Shown: positions 49,801-55,561, numbered from the stretch's first letter. The stretch: 64,000 bases of DNA from Amorphophallus konjac (GCA_022559845.1 CM040121.1:568404140-568468139); one strand, 5' to 3'. A program made the numbers and translations. Notes: generated by a model not told the origin, from the letters alone.

Positions 49801-52738
49801 GGGAGCAACTGGGCAGATGGGCAACGATGGGCGGCAACGACTGGGTTCGACTGGCGATCGAACTCCAGGAGGGATCCGGCACGGCCAATAGGATTTATCC
49901 ATCAAGCCTTGATTGCAAGGTGTATTATGCATTCAAGGAATAAAATCCTTAATTTCTCCTGTAAGAGTTTGTTTCTCTAATGAACAATCTCCGCGATCAT
50001 GCCCATTAGAAAAGACCCACAACATCATAACGGATATGTTAAAGGTTTAAAGATTTTCTTTGACAGTTAATCAAAAATGTTCAGACTTTATGTCGATGTA
50101 AATCAACACCAATTACGATTAGCAGGGAAAGACACAGCACCCGTACCCTAATCATCTGATAAACCCAAAACGTGAAATAAACAATGCGAATAAACATGTT
50201 GACAAAACACAAATTTTTAAATCCCAATTTAATTCATTTATTTCCATGATCAACATGTCCGCATTTTTTGCATCCAACAAGGGTCTTACCAAATGCTAGA
50301 GATCCTTAATTGCACACTGGTAAACTCGCTCACGCGAATACAGCTATATTATTTTGGGATTTTTGCAAATAAATCATGTTAAACATGAATTTGTAAAAAA
50401 ATCACTCTTAGAAATGCATTAACAGACATATCACTGCGTAAAATCATATTGTGCAAATATAGCATTTTTATTTGCAGGCATACCACTTTTTTTGCCAAAA
50501 ACTTGTAAAAAAATCACACTTAGATGACCTTACATGACATTTATGCACTATTTGATTTTACGCAATGGTGTACTTGCTAATGCATTTCCATAAATGATTT
50601 TTTTGCAAATTCACTAATAACAATGGTTTATTTGCAAAAATCATGTTATTTTTCTTTTACTTTTACTTATGATAACACAAATGATTATAGAGAGAAACTT
50701 AACAATACTAACAATATTAGGCATATTACATGTCACGGATTGATTATACACAGCTCATGTGTACCAATATAATGGAACCCTTCAACGAAAGTAAGTTGTC
50801 AAACTTATGTTTATTTCACTCCATGTATTCTCAATTCTACTACCCTTTTATATTTTTTTAATTTATACTTTTAGAATTTTGCGAGTTCCAAAAGAGCTGA
50901 GCTGATCAGGATCAGCCAAGATCGGTATGGTTTGGATCAGAATCAGCCGATACAATCAGCTTTTGGTCGATCAGGTCTGGGCCGATCTCACACTCTTCAT
51001 CCTTGGTTAAGTCCATTAAAGTTTGTTGTTCTAATAAAATCCATGATGGACCTATTAGGAATCCATAGACTCCATGGCCTTAAGTCAGGTCCAGTAAGGG
51101 TCCAATAAAGATCAATTAAGGATTTATGATCAGCTCTACAATAAGAGAGAACACCGTAGTAGCACCTTCACATTGATAGCAGAAGATTCAAAAAAGTTGA
51201 AACTTAAACCTTCAAACTCATAAATCATGGAAAGAACACAGTCATTTTCTGGAATCTATAATGACAATGTCAGAAGCAAAAGCTGCTACATTTTCAATAG
51301 CAACAGATAAACATGTATAAGCTATCTTAGCATAGGCACATATATGTGCAAGAAGGTTAGGCTAACAAAACAAATTAGATATTAGTCACTTTTCCCTTCT
51401 GATTATGAAAGAGAAGTTGCAATCATAAAGAAACAGCACACCACAGCATTCAGAAATAAATGCAACATTGCCATATCTAAAGAACCTACCGCACTGACTT
51501 CTAAACAATACAGGTACCTTTCTTCTGTGACTTTATAAGCTGCTGTAGTATTATCAAAATTTCAAGAGCCAATAGACAGTTAATGATTGAACTGTACCTG
51601 TTCATCCCTAAAAATCTTAACCCAGTTCAGCATTCTTGGAATTGCCTCCACAAGTGTTGCATATGTGTCACTTTCACTGACTGCAAAAGAAAGACTGGAA
51701 TGAAGAATGTATGACATCATTGTATGATTCAAATGCCTAAAATTTAAATAAAATGAACCGCTGAAGAAGTCTTGTTTTAGGGTGCATCATGTAGTTAACC
51801 TCACGATATATAGTTATAATTCAATTCCACAGTTTTATCAGTCAGCCCAAGTCAGCAAGTTTTCCAGGGTTTACAGTACTGATACAGGTAAGCTTGTGCA
51901 GGTCAGCTTACCCTGACTCCTACAAAGGATTTGAGTTCCTGAGCTTAATCCATCAACACCAAGGATGAGAGACTTGATCCCTCTCCAACAGATTTGATAC
52001 AACCATATTTTCAGTGTTTCAAGATGATGAAGCATAATGATGGCAAAAATTGGCCAATATAAAGAATGTGCAGAAACCAGTTGAAATCAGTAGATGCTGT
52101 TGCAAACTATGTTAATAGAACATATATGTAGACATATAAAGGGAACAAACAGAGACACCACCTCCACAGGCGTACAAATTCTCAATGTTTTGCTGCAATA
52201 TAATTCCAGCATACTCTTCCAAGAATGCTCTTGTGGGAAAGTCTTTCAGAAGTCCAGCCTGTAAAAGAACAGTACACTCCAGTTAATCTAAAAACAGTCT
52301 TTCACCGGAGACAAGCCAGCTAAAAGGAATGTTGGGTATGGAACCTGGAAAATCTGATGAAGCAAGGTACCAATTAATGCAGGACTAGAATGTTCAGTAA
52401 TCTTCAACCTTTCATCAAGAACAGCCCGCCTCGGGCAGCTGAAGCTAGAGGCAACCTAAGAGTGTTGAAAAATAAGCTTTAGAAAAAGGGAAATAAAAAA
52501 CTGAAGAAAATTAAACATCCAGTGTCCGCAATTTGATTCTGCATCAAAAGATAATTTTAATTAGAAAAAGAATTTATGATGATTTTATTTAGAATAAGAA
52601 TTTACCCGTGTTCCAGACACAAGTATGTGGGGATGGACGATTACTAGATTTTTGTTTCTATCAACAACACATTGGCCATGCCCATCGAATTCCCCAATAA
52701 CATTTATTGCATCCCCTGGTCCAATCAGGCTATAGAAC
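7654..52738 (-). CDS. DNA2: DNA2/JHS1-like replication helicase/nuclease, nuclease-domain part, six exons
   Basis: This is the host gene of the window. Six exons on the minus strand (52738-52606, 52455-52345, 52258-52162, 51680-51598, 40616-40551, 7809-7654) join without a phase conflict into about 214 codons. The product matches, in order, the N-terminal RecB-like nuclease region of DNA2, which trims 5' flaps in Okazaki-fragment processing and resects DNA ends in the nucleus. Visible marks are [17 protein letters not shown], the Cys of [13 protein letters not shown] (iron-sulphur ligand in the family), [14 protein letters not shown], and then GLKGMIDAS and LEFKTGK, which supply the Asp and Glu-x-Lys of the PD-(D/E)XK active site. 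Exons upstream and the SF1 helicase half lie outside the window. The exons show no stops or frameshifts. Introns of 10,981 and 32,741 bp are filled with transposons. Whether the gene is still spliced correctly cannot be seen here. Confidence 0.87.
7810..8432. other. DNA2 intron, non-repetitive
   Basis: AT-rich sequence between exon f and the first solo LTR. No coding or RNA feature was seen. Confidence 0.55.
9482..9955. mobile_element. Non-autonomous hAT element with two convergent tRNA-like promoters, copy 1
   Basis: The ends are CAGGGTTTGCCG and, inverted, CAAGGTTTGTC. The flanking 8 bp are ATTACAAA and GTTACAAG (6 of 8 identical), as for hAT insertions. The ends resemble those of the autonomous hAT at 42230-48923. 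Inside, 9613-9680 reads as a tRNA-like unit on the plus strand (A-box-like TCTCAGTTGGTTAG, B-box-like GGTTCGAATCCC). A second unit at about 9752-9818 lies on the minus strand (AAGCCAGTTGGTTGAG, GGGTTCGAAAC). Neither folds into a complete tRNA. GC-rich subterminal stretches of CGTCCCGGTC type flank them. Confidence 0.75.
10567..10672 (+). repeat. Shared ~105-bp LTR core, copy in X-A
   Basis: It runs from TTGACAGTTAATCAAGGG through GATGTAAATAAACACCGAC to ATGATAAAC. The same block occurs near the 3' end of every X, Y and W LTR in the window. Confidence 0.85.
10775..10929. other. Native intron flank with left target site of T2
   Basis: Non-repetitive DNA between X-A and the T2 LTR. Its last five bases, CGTGC (10925-10929), are the T2 target-site copy. 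Confidence 0.7.
10930..11664 (+). mobile_element. Left T2 LTR (735 bp), flanked like a solo LTR
   Basis: It starts TGGAGAGGGG, ends CTCTTCA, and has the same 735-bp length as the right LTR (35573-36307). A TATA box, CTATATAAACC, is at about 11378. CGTGC stands on both sides (10925-10929 and 11665-11669). The right side therefore continues into genomic flank rather than into a primer-binding site and gag. Confidence 0.9.
11665..12231. repeat. Duplicated target site, flank and partial X LTR
   Basis: This stretch is nearly the same as 36308-36877: target site, about 100 bp of native intron, ACCAT, and then the first 458 bp (11774-12231) of the X-B LTR. It stops abruptly at 12231, where T2 gag coding begins. 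Confidence 0.88.
11883..11988 (-). repeat. Shared ~105-bp LTR core, copy in the duplicated X-B piece
   Basis: Reverse-strand copy of the core, almost the same as 36526-36631 because the surrounding segment is duplicated. Confidence 0.85.
12232..13060 (+). pseudogene. T2 gag
   Basis: The capsid end reads [20 protein letters not shown] and [13 protein letters not shown] (12240-12400). After a frame change the nucleocapsid follows, with [13 protein letters not shown] and a zinc motif [14 protein letters not shown] at about 12780, the Tat-type variant. The N-terminal half is absent because the sequence starts at the rearrangement breakpoint. A run of 17 G at 12961-12977 coincides with loss of frame. 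Confidence 0.82.
13061..13800 (+). pseudogene. T2 aspartic protease and linker
   Basis: The protease signature [13 protein letters not shown] is at about 13180; DNG is the usual active-site form in Tat elements. The next frame (13371-13799) encodes [20 protein letters not shown] and the pre-RT linker ending [17 protein letters not shown] frame change near 13325 and a stop at 13797-13799 (MH*LNLDP) break it. Confidence 0.85.
13801..14851 (+). pseudogene. T2 reverse transcriptase, interrupted by Y1
   Basis: RT blocks are [61 protein letters not shown] and the catalytic YIDDILVKT, then [22 protein letters not shown] at 14187-14189 sits before MPFGL; two further stops lie in the linker at about 13830-13860. 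The frame continues through the connection domain to EAERRYPA and is cut there by a 3.7-kb insertion. It resumes at 18570 with [15 protein letters not shown]. Confidence 0.92.
15199..15303 (-). repeat. Shared ~105-bp LTR core, copy in Y1
   Basis: A diverged minus-strand copy. It keeps the GGTGTTCGGA, GATGTAAAATAAACACTG and GGTGGGGAAAG segments. Confidence 0.75.
15700..16065. repeat. 83-bp tandem repeat in Y1
   Basis: GTGCCGGGGGCAC recurs at 15735, 15818, 15901 and 15983 with GTGACTGGAG links. The open frames read through it on both strands are products of the repeat. Confidence 0.85.
16905..16920 (-). promoter_or_regulatory. Probable TATA box of the Y1 LTR
   Basis: On the minus strand it reads CTTATAAAAGCCCCCC, directly downstream of the G-rich array. 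The same word with one change is at about 21147 in Y2. Confidence 0.5.
17025..17395. repeat. G/C-rich array of GTTTAGGCGGACC units in Y1
   Basis: Units alternate between GGGTTTAGGCGGACCAG and its inverse CTGGTCCGCCTAAACCC, giving many short hairpins. The same units flank the Z insertion in Y2 (21180-21288 and 29822-30140). Confidence 0.85.
17396..17692. repeat. Short tandem repeat of GGGTTTGACTG type
   Basis: About 22 copies of a 12-14 bp unit (GGGTTTGACTGG or GGGTTGACTGA). The minus-strand frame of Pro/Gln/Ser repeats here is not a gene. Confidence 0.88.
18570..19455 (+). pseudogene. T2 RT RNase H and archaeal-type RNase H
   Basis: This continues T2 pol: [19 protein letters not shown], then [20 protein letters not shown] and [18 protein letters not shown]. 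After a frame change near 18930 the second RNase H follows, with [37 protein letters not shown] and [12 protein letters not shown] supplying the acidic residues. It ends at [12 protein letters not shown], where Y2 is inserted. The conserved continuation is found at 31370. Confidence 0.9.
19804..19905 (-). repeat. Shared ~105-bp LTR core, copy in Y2
   Basis: It matches the Y1 copy and retains GATGTAAATAAACACCGACC and the following GGTCGGTGGGGAAAG. Confidence 0.78.
20826..21122. mobile_element. MITE-like palindromic insertion in Y2
   Basis: Absent from the matching position of Y1 (about 16.85 kb). The segment is dominated by GGTTTCGGCCGAAACC and GGTACCGAAACCG palindromes and ends ACTGCCATCCTTGG. 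The left terminus and a target-site duplication could not be settled. Confidence 0.45.
21289..23185 (+). mobile_element. Z 5' LTR, truncated at its 5' end
   Basis: It aligns with the 3' LTR from about 28709 on and with the solo LTR at 57474-60024, but lacks the first ~550-640 bp. It keeps about 800 bp (21.58-22.37 kb) that the 3' LTR has lost. It ends GGGTCGTTACA. Confidence 0.85.
23188..23199 (+). other. Z primer-binding site (initiator Met tRNA)
   Basis: TGGTATCAGAGC, two bases after the LTR end, is complementary to the 3' end of the plant initiator-methionine tRNA. Confidence 0.92.
23349..24590 (+). pseudogene. Z gag
   Basis: It starts [13 protein letters not shown]. The capsid has [20 protein letters not shown] and [12 protein letters not shown], then [20 protein letters not shown]. 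The nucleocapsid carries [13 protein letters not shown] and [14 protein letters not shown] (24370-24465), followed by a Gln/Pro-rich tract. Stops at about 23715 (TAG), 23789 (TGA) and 24096 interrupt it. Confidence 0.9.
24591..25113 (+). pseudogene. Z aspartic protease
   Basis: The active site reads [15 protein letters not shown], where family members have D-S/T-G; here the second position is Pro. The flap region [20 protein letters not shown] is intact. A TAG at about 25114 separates it from RT. Confidence 0.85.
25128..26470 (+). pseudogene. Z reverse transcriptase and RNase H
   Basis: RT reads [51 protein letters not shown] and the catalytic [11 protein letters not shown] one-base loss near 25330 shifts frame before this. 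RNase H begins VVCTDASGV, lacks about four codons, and hits TAG at 26204-26206 before continuing [20 protein letters not shown] and VADALSRK. Confidence 0.92.
26471..27826 (+). pseudogene. Z integrase with altered zinc and catalytic residues
   Basis: The zinc finger has [10 protein letters not shown] but [10 protein letters not shown], with Tyr where the second Cys belongs. The core has TTDFVVGL and VSDRDPGF, but the catalytic Glu is replaced by Lys in [14 protein letters not shown] at 27011-27013 replaces the expected Trp. The C-terminal part reads [20 protein letters not shown] and [12 protein letters not shown]. Confidence 0.92.
27827..28002 (+). pseudogene. Z chromodomain
   Basis: After a one-base frameshift near 27826 the pol frame continues [44 protein letters not shown] and a TAA. 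This is the short chromodomain found after integrase in chromoviruses, which guides insertion to marked chromatin. Confidence 0.82.
28057..28072 (+). other. Z polypurine tract
   Basis: TTTAAGGAGGGAGGGC immediately precedes the 3' LTR start TGTAATATC. Confidence 0.85.
28073..29821 (+). mobile_element. Z 3' LTR with an internal deletion
   Basis: It begins TGTAATATCTCGGACCC and ends GGGTCGTTACA. About 800 bp present in the 5' LTR and in the solo LTR at 57474 are missing at about 29005. The ORFs on both strands here (for example around 28.2-28.8 kb) lie wholly within the LTR and are not genes. Confidence 0.88.
31370..32330 (+). pseudogene. T2 integrase
   Basis: The frame resumes [20 protein letters not shown]. 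The zinc finger has the two His in this region (GICGAH) and CDRCQRF. The core has [18 protein letters not shown] and [13 protein letters not shown], so the DDE set is present. Stops occur at 31710-31712 (SK*IEA) and about 31755. The C-terminal [20 protein letters not shown] block follows. Confidence 0.9.
32331..33063 (-). pseudogene. T2 3' region with the C-terminal end of the antisense ORF
   Basis: On the minus strand about 33045-32790 encodes [20 protein letters not shown] and a Ser/Gly/Glu-rich end reading [13 protein letters not shown], separated from the frame upstream by a stop. A run of 14 C is at 32732-32745. Nothing else is recognised. Confidence 0.5.
33064..34119 (-). pseudogene. 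T2 antisense ORF, coiled-coil half
   Basis: 351 codons run against the T2 pol direction. The first third is rich in Pro, Glu and Ala, then [19 protein letters not shown]. From about residue 170 to 320 a long coiled coil is rich in Arg, Glu and Ala ([37 protein letters not shown]). It follows the domain encoded at 34353-35270, probably after an intron. The same arrangement, an N-terminal domain and a coiled-coil tail, is seen in the T1 antisense ORF. Confidence 0.72.
34353..35270 (-). pseudogene. T2 antisense ORF, 'putative gypsy-type transposon' domain (PF04195-like)
   Basis: 305 codons on the minus strand between integrase and the right LTR. Residues about 125-185 read [39 protein letters not shown] and FFELKEQ. 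This is the hallmark of the plant protein family named putative gypsy-type transposon (Transposase_28). A Ser-rich N-terminus precedes it, and [12 protein letters not shown] lies near the end. Such antisense ORFs are a known accessory of Tat elements with unknown function. Intron boundaries with the coiled-coil half were not fixed. Confidence 0.75.
35271..35560. other. Promoter side of the T2 antisense ORF / end of the T2 internal region
   Basis: No coding feature was seen. A promoter for the antisense ORF would be expected here, but no clear TATA box was recognised. Confidence 0.35.
35561..35572 (+). other. T2 polypurine tract
   Basis: TAGGGGGGCAAG directly precedes the LTR start TGGAGAGGG. 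Confidence 0.85.
35573..36307 (+). mobile_element. T2 right LTR (735 bp)
   Basis: It starts TGGAGAGGG, ends CTCTTCA, and has its TATA box at about 36022. It is followed by TGTGC, the CGTGC target site with one change, and then by native intron that also follows the left LTR copy. Confidence 0.92.
36526..36631 (-). repeat. Shared ~105-bp LTR core, copy in X-B
   Basis: Minus-strand copy, about 110-215 bp from the LTR 3' end, the same relative place as in X-A. Confidence 0.85.
37157..37622. mobile_element. Non-autonomous hAT element with two convergent tRNA-like promoters, copy 2
   Basis: The left end is CAAGGTTTGCCG. The right end, inverted, is TTAGGGTTTGCC. The flanks are TTGTTGAC and CAGTTGAC (6 of 8). 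A plus-strand tRNA-like unit is at about 37295-37365 (GTTAGTTGGTTAGG, and a T-arm-like CAGGATCGAATCCTG). A minus-strand unit is at about 37425-37485 (GTAAGTTGGTTAAG and GGGTTCGAAACCC). The body is diverged from copy 1, but the plan is the same. Confidence 0.75.
37690..38145. repeat. 58-bp tandem repeat in X-B
   Basis: GAGATAGCC recurs at about 37744, 37802, 37859, 37917, 37975, 38033 and 38091, set in TTTCTTGACTTTTCGGAG context. Confidence 0.88.
38400..38830. repeat. Degenerate AT-rich periodic repeat in X-B
   Basis: The phrases TTTTTCTACAATTTCCC and GGTATTTTTGCA return every 30-40 bp. Comparable tracts are in X-A (9070-9480), X-C (48960-49570) and X-D (53640-54540). Confidence 0.75.
40035..40255. 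repeat. 36-bp G/C-rich minisatellite in X-B
   Basis: Six units of the form GGTTTGCAGAACCCGGAGGT. Larger G-rich units with poly-pyrimidine spacers precede them from 39650. Confidence 0.85.
40551..40616 (-). CDS. DNA2: DNA2 exon e (66-bp micro-exon isolated between giant introns)
   Basis: 66 bp, 22 codons, phase 0 on both sides, with a TTCTCAG acceptor and a GAG/GTAGGT donor. It encodes [18 protein letters not shown] followed by TITE, the variable linker that precedes the conserved VMDIEEM block in plant DNA2. It stands alone, 11 kb downstream of exon d and 32.7 kb upstream of exon f. Its small size makes the assignment depend on order, phase and splice sites more than on similarity. Confidence 0.78.
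40617..41222. other. DNA2 intron, non-repetitive
   Basis: Ordinary intron-like DNA upstream of exon e. A short plus-strand open stretch (40944-41228) has no recognisable product. Confidence 0.5.
41690..42090. repeat. G-rich repeats upstream of the X-C TATA box
   Basis: Seven or so copies of AACCGGGGGAGGTTGA-type units, in direct and inverted order, separated by CT-rich tracts. Confidence 0.75.
42600..42910. repeat. GC-rich minisatellite in the hAT 5' region
   Basis: GCGTCTGCGGGCGTCG recurs about six times at 42-67 bp spacing with GGGAGGGGG spacers. An AT-rich non-coding stretch (42915-43670) follows before the transposase start. Confidence 0.8.
43682..46387 (+). pseudogene. hAT transposase, four exons, frameshift and stop
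   Basis: Exons 43682-45411, 45495-45625, 45695-45770 and 45861-46387 have canonical GT-AG borders. The N-terminus has a BED-like finger, [20 protein letters not shown], in which the usual zinc His of RLKxHLAG is Tyr. DUF659 follows ([43 protein letters not shown]), then [12 protein letters not shown]. The dimerisation region has [20 protein letters not shown] and ends in an acidic tail. Eight A at 43938-43945 mark a frame change, and TGA at 45869-45871 replaces a Trp (AEW*LNYG). It would cut and paste this element and relatives if intact. Confidence 0.92.
46546..47733 (+). CDS. Ser/Asp-rich ORF of the hAT element, probably spliced
   Basis: Open segments at 46546-46680, about 46755-46840 and 46890-47733 are separated by AT-rich gaps with GTAAAT/GTATAC donors and TGTAG/CAG acceptors. 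The product is rich in Ser, Gly, Asp and His, reads [19 protein letters not shown], and ends SLGPYS. No domain is recognised. It could be an alternative 3' portion of the transposase transcript or a separate accessory gene. Confidence 0.45.
47860..48429 (+). CDS. Second BED zinc-finger protein in the hAT element (189 aa)
   Basis: The ATG follows a CATTTGCAG acceptor by six bases, so an upstream exon is possible. Residues about 5-55 form a BED-type finger: [24 protein letters not shown] as the Cys pair, and HRFAEHLAG as the His pair, with [11 protein letters not shown] after it. The rest is a Ser/Pro/Ala linker with an AP repeat and an acidic tail ending DSDFTDDED. There is no catalytic domain. 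It could bind the element's ends as a regulator or helper. Unlike the transposase, its finger keeps all zinc ligands and its frame is open. Confidence 0.7.
   Translation: MDGRRHPAWEHGYSVEGDGHVHCRYCEHRVTGIHRFAEHLAGVGRDVRACDRVPGNVRHSFLTQLQDRYGSRSTPRTSSSTSRVPPPRAQGGAGSSSTSRVRAAPAPAPAPAAVAHDRIEAIDVVRTFFTDFHVPSTAAHDPSFVQMVTYFQSHPHVPPPTRIELDYTGDQSHVSDDEFWDSDFTDDED
48391..48550. repeat. 40-bp tandem repeat across the BED-gene stop codon, 4 units
   Basis: GAGTTTTGGGATTC starts units at 48391, 48431, 48471 and 48511. The first unit encodes the acidic C-terminus, and the stop lies at its boundary. Confidence 0.92.
50060..50164 (+). repeat. Shared ~105-bp LTR core, copy in X-C
   Basis: It keeps TTGACAGTTAATCAA, TCGATGTAAATCAACACC, AGCAGGGAAAG and TCTGATAAAC. 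Confidence 0.85.
50280..51597. other. DNA2 intron
   Basis: AT-rich intron with short repeats of AAAAATCATGTT type (50340-50660). A small GATCAG/GCCGATC-rich patch at 50880-51005 ends CATCCTTGG and may be a degenerate MITE. No exon is seen. Confidence 0.5.
51598..51680 (-). CDS. DNA2: DNA2 exon d
   Basis: 83 bp. The TTTTGCAG acceptor restores phase 1 from exon c, and the exon ends GAACAG/GTACAG in phase 0. It encodes [19 protein letters not shown] and then IFRDEQ. It is the last exon before the 11-kb intron. Confidence 0.84.
52162..52258 (-). CDS. DNA2: DNA2 exon c
   Basis: 97 bp with a TTTTACAG acceptor and a GGAG/GTGG donor, leaving phase 1. It encodes [18 protein letters not shown] and ends NIENLYACG, a helical part of the nuclease domain that is well conserved in plant DNA2. 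Confidence 0.86.
52345..52455 (-). CDS. DNA2: DNA2 exon b
   Basis: 111 bp, 37 codons, phase 0 at both ends (CTTAG/GTT acceptor, CCAG/GTTCC donor). It encodes [18 protein letters not shown] and GTLLHQIFQ. In the DNA2 family the Cys of CPRR binds the 4Fe-4S cluster and the His region belongs to the nuclease core. Confidence 0.87.
52606..52738 (-). CDS. DNA2: DNA2 exon a
   Basis: 133 bp between a TTTTAG acceptor and a CGG/GTAAAT donor. It begins one base into a codon: with a preceding TG it would complete Trp, the residue expected before FYSLIGPGD. It encodes the stretch ending in [12 protein letters not shown], a conserved DNA2 segment just before the first iron-sulphur cysteine. Confidence 0.85.
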
Positions 52739-53009
52739 CTAAAATAGATAATAGAAATATCAGAAGAGAATTTCCTTATGAGAGCCATCTCTAATTAAAC
52801 AAGAGATACACATTAAGGTATTTAAACATTACTCATAATGGAATAGATATCTAATTATTTTAGTACAGGCAATGAAAAGTTGATATCAACCAAATAATCA
52901 TTTCTAAATTTAGATATTCAAAATCCAACTTTTTCTAAAAACATAATTGTTGGATTATGAGATCCAATGTCTCCATATAGATTCGTTGTTACTATGTGGA
53001 TTATGGGGT
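52739..53009. other. DNA2 intron upstream of exon a
   Basis: AT-rich. No exon or repeat is recognised before the X-D LTR. Confidence 0.5.
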
Positions 53010-53092
53010 TGTTTACACGCTGAATTTTAAGTATCTATTTCATTAAATAAATATGTGTATATTTCAAATTATTTGTTAATTTCGCGCTTTTG

Positions 53093-53207
53093 ATTTATCA
53101 GACGATTAAGATTCATGTACTGGACTTTTCTCCACCGACCGTGTAGTCGATGTTAATTTACATTAGTACAAGTCTGAAGACTCTGAACACCCTTGATTAA
53201 CCGTCAA
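53093..53207 (-). repeat. Shared ~105-bp LTR core, copy in X-D
   Basis: Minus-strand copy with a small insertion between the GTGTTCAGA and GATGTAAATT-type segments. Confidence 0.8.
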
Positions 53208-54889
53208 AGAACATCTTTTGCCTTTATACATTGTGATACAAATAATTTTGATGATCGCCCATTACGAGTACATACGCTTAAGGAGAAATTTGAAGACATC
53301 ATTTCCTTGAAGATATATAATTTGAATTACAATCGGTCTTTCCAAACCTTTTCATAGGGTCCCGATTATGTAATCAAGTCTTCAAGATTACATCCGGTTG
53401 CAACCAAACCCTTTGAATTTGCTTCAGTCTGCATTTGAACCATTGAATTTGCTTTTGTCCAGATCGGGCCATTGAATTTGCTTTTGTCCTCTGAACGAAC
53501 GGTTGAATTTGAATTCCATCACAATCGATCGCCAAGACGATCAATGTCGGTCCGTCGGAATTGCTTCATGGTCATGATCACTCTTTGATTGTGATCGGAC
53601 CCTTAAGTTGACGTGATGCCCATAAAAGATATTTTTGCAGAATGCGAGATATATTTATAATTTTCCCTCCATCAAGGTGTTTCTGCAATTTTCCTAAACA
53701 CTAGGATAATCTTGCAGATTTAGAACTCTGAATAGTTCTACCCTTTCTGACCCTTTCTAGGTATTTTTGCAACTTCTGACCCTTTCTGTGTATATTTGTA
53801 ACTTTTTGTTTCTCTTGGATTTATCTGTCATTTCTTGAATTTCTAGGACATTTCTACAATTTCTCGATTGTCTTGAACATTATTGTCATTTCTTAACTGC
53901 ACGGGATGTTTCTGTCATTTGTTGACCTTAAGGAAATAGCCATGTTGTTTCTTGACTTTTCGGAGATAGTCACGTAGTTTCTTGACTTCTTGGGCATTTT
54001 TGTCATTTCTTGAGTTTTGGGGATTTATTTGTAATTTCACCCTTCTCTGGGTTTTCCGGGCACGATAAGTCTTAACTATGAAAAAGGCATATGGACATGA
54101 GTGGCTAGCCAGAAGTCGAACTCAGGAGAGGACACATCGATTCAGGGAAGGGACGCAGTCTCACTCCACCGAGTCGCGCAAATGACGTGAATCGAAACAA
54201 GGGCATTTTGGTAATTTCTAAGCAATCCAAGAACTTTGGGCAATTTTGGGCTAAGTAGGGGCTCTTGTGAAATTTTCCCACAAGTAGAGAGTATTTCTGA
54301 AATTTTTTGATATTTTGGGATTTCTTCTACAATTTCTCACATTTAAAGATTTTTCTACAATTTTTAGACCTTCTAAGATCTTTTCTACAATTTTCTGACC
54401 AACAAGGATTTTCCTGCAATTTATGAACTTCCTGGGTCTTTTCAACAACTTTTCACCTTTCAAGGGTTTTTCTACAATTTGTCACCATCAAGGGACATTT
54501 ATGCAATTTTTTGACCAACAAGGGACATTTCTACACTTGTCTATATGTTTTCAGAACTTTCTTCCTCATAACATTAGGGGGTAAGGCATTCCTTAAGCTC
54601 ACCGTTGCAAAGAGAGGTGATCGGAACCCCCAGGGGGGCTTTGAGGGTGGTGACCAAACCCTCTTGCACCTTCCACTGACCAGCCGCCCAGCACCCACAT
54701 TCAAAAGTGCCTCTACGTTGCTTGTTGGCAACTCCCTTCCTTTTATAGGTGTTGGGGAGTGGAGCGAAGGGGTGGTGCCTCCGATGGAGGCTTCTTGGGT
54801 ATTAGAAGGTGAAAAGGTAAGCTCCTTCTTCGTCCCTCTCCCTTCTCTTCTTCTTCTTCTTCTTTCTTCTTTTTTTTCTCTTTATTCAC

Positions 54890-55115
54890 ATGACAGGAAG
54901 GACCGAAGGGGGACCCCACCGGTCTACAATACACCGGACTACACAACCGGAGGGAGGTCCCCCTACAGTCTACACAACCGGAGGGAGACCCCCTCCGGTC
55001 TGCAGTGCATCAGAGGGGGGGTCCCTCTGATCTGCATGACTGGAGGGAGGCCCCCTCCAGTCTGCATGACCGGAGGGAGACCACCTCTGGTCTGCTATGC
55101 AGTCGGAGCGCCCCT
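54890..55115. repeat. 37-bp G/C-rich minisatellite in X-D
   Basis: Units contain ACCGGAGGGAGGCCCCCT and the following CCAGTCTGCATG. It corresponds in position to the 36-bp array of X-B. Confidence 0.85.
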
Positions 55116-55561
55116 TCTCCGACTTTTCTGCCCATTCAAGAGGGAGAGAGAGAGGGAGGAGGTGGCTGCAGGATGTGTTTTTGTTAGTTTTATTTTTTTG
55201 TCTTTTTGGCTGCTCCTTGACACTGTCTTGCTGTCCCAAGACTTCGGAGCGCGGGGATTACACCTCGGCTTGTCAGAAAAATTCTGTAAAAGTAGTAAGC
55301 CTCCACCTTTTATTGTTTTTGTTGCGTGCGTACGTGACTTTATGCCTCCCAACAAGTGTTCGACAGAATTCCTGTGTATTAAAACACAGTGGATTTAGGG
55401 GAATAACCGCACCTACGGAATCCTGGGACCATTAAAATTGTCCAAGCATAGAACAATCACAGTTTTACACCGATTTATGTCGTCGCATGATGGATCGGAT
55501 TTCAATGAATATTTTTCTCTGAAAATATCAGAAAAATACCAGAAATTCTTGGGGCCCAACA

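Larger units (their letters stand above)
41223..50279 (+). mobile_element. X-type LTR (X-C) carrying a hAT transposon
   Basis: It starts TGTTAAACCC and aligns with the other X LTRs through a G-rich array (41690-42090), a TATA box CTATAAATAGAGG (about 42113), the phrase GCCCAAGCAAAGG, AT-rich periodic DNA (48960-49570) and the core. The end is placed at CATCCAACA. The flanking 5-mers AACGT and AGGGT do not match well, so the ends are less certain than for X-A and X-B. Confidence 0.65.
53010..55561 (-). mobile_element. X-type LTR (X-D)
   Basis: On the minus strand it starts TGTTGGGCCCC at 55561 and ends GCGTGTAAACA at about 53010. It has the G-rich minisatellite, a TATA box CCTATAAAAGGAAGG (about 54748), AT-rich periodic DNA (53640-54540) and the core, as in X-B. 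A matching target-site duplication was not found. Confidence 0.7.

Noticed and set aside
41218..50284. X-C as a proven solo LTR
   Set aside because: The flanking 5-mers AACGT and AGGGT do not match, so solo status is left open, although the LTR identity is clear.
50280..53009. Four DNA2 exons between inverted X-type sequences, suggesting a Pack-MULE that captured a gene fragment
   Set aside because: The next two exons of the same gene, in order and in phase, lie outside that interval at 40.6 and 7.7 kb, and the X-type arms are individual LTRs. A resident gene explains all six exons.
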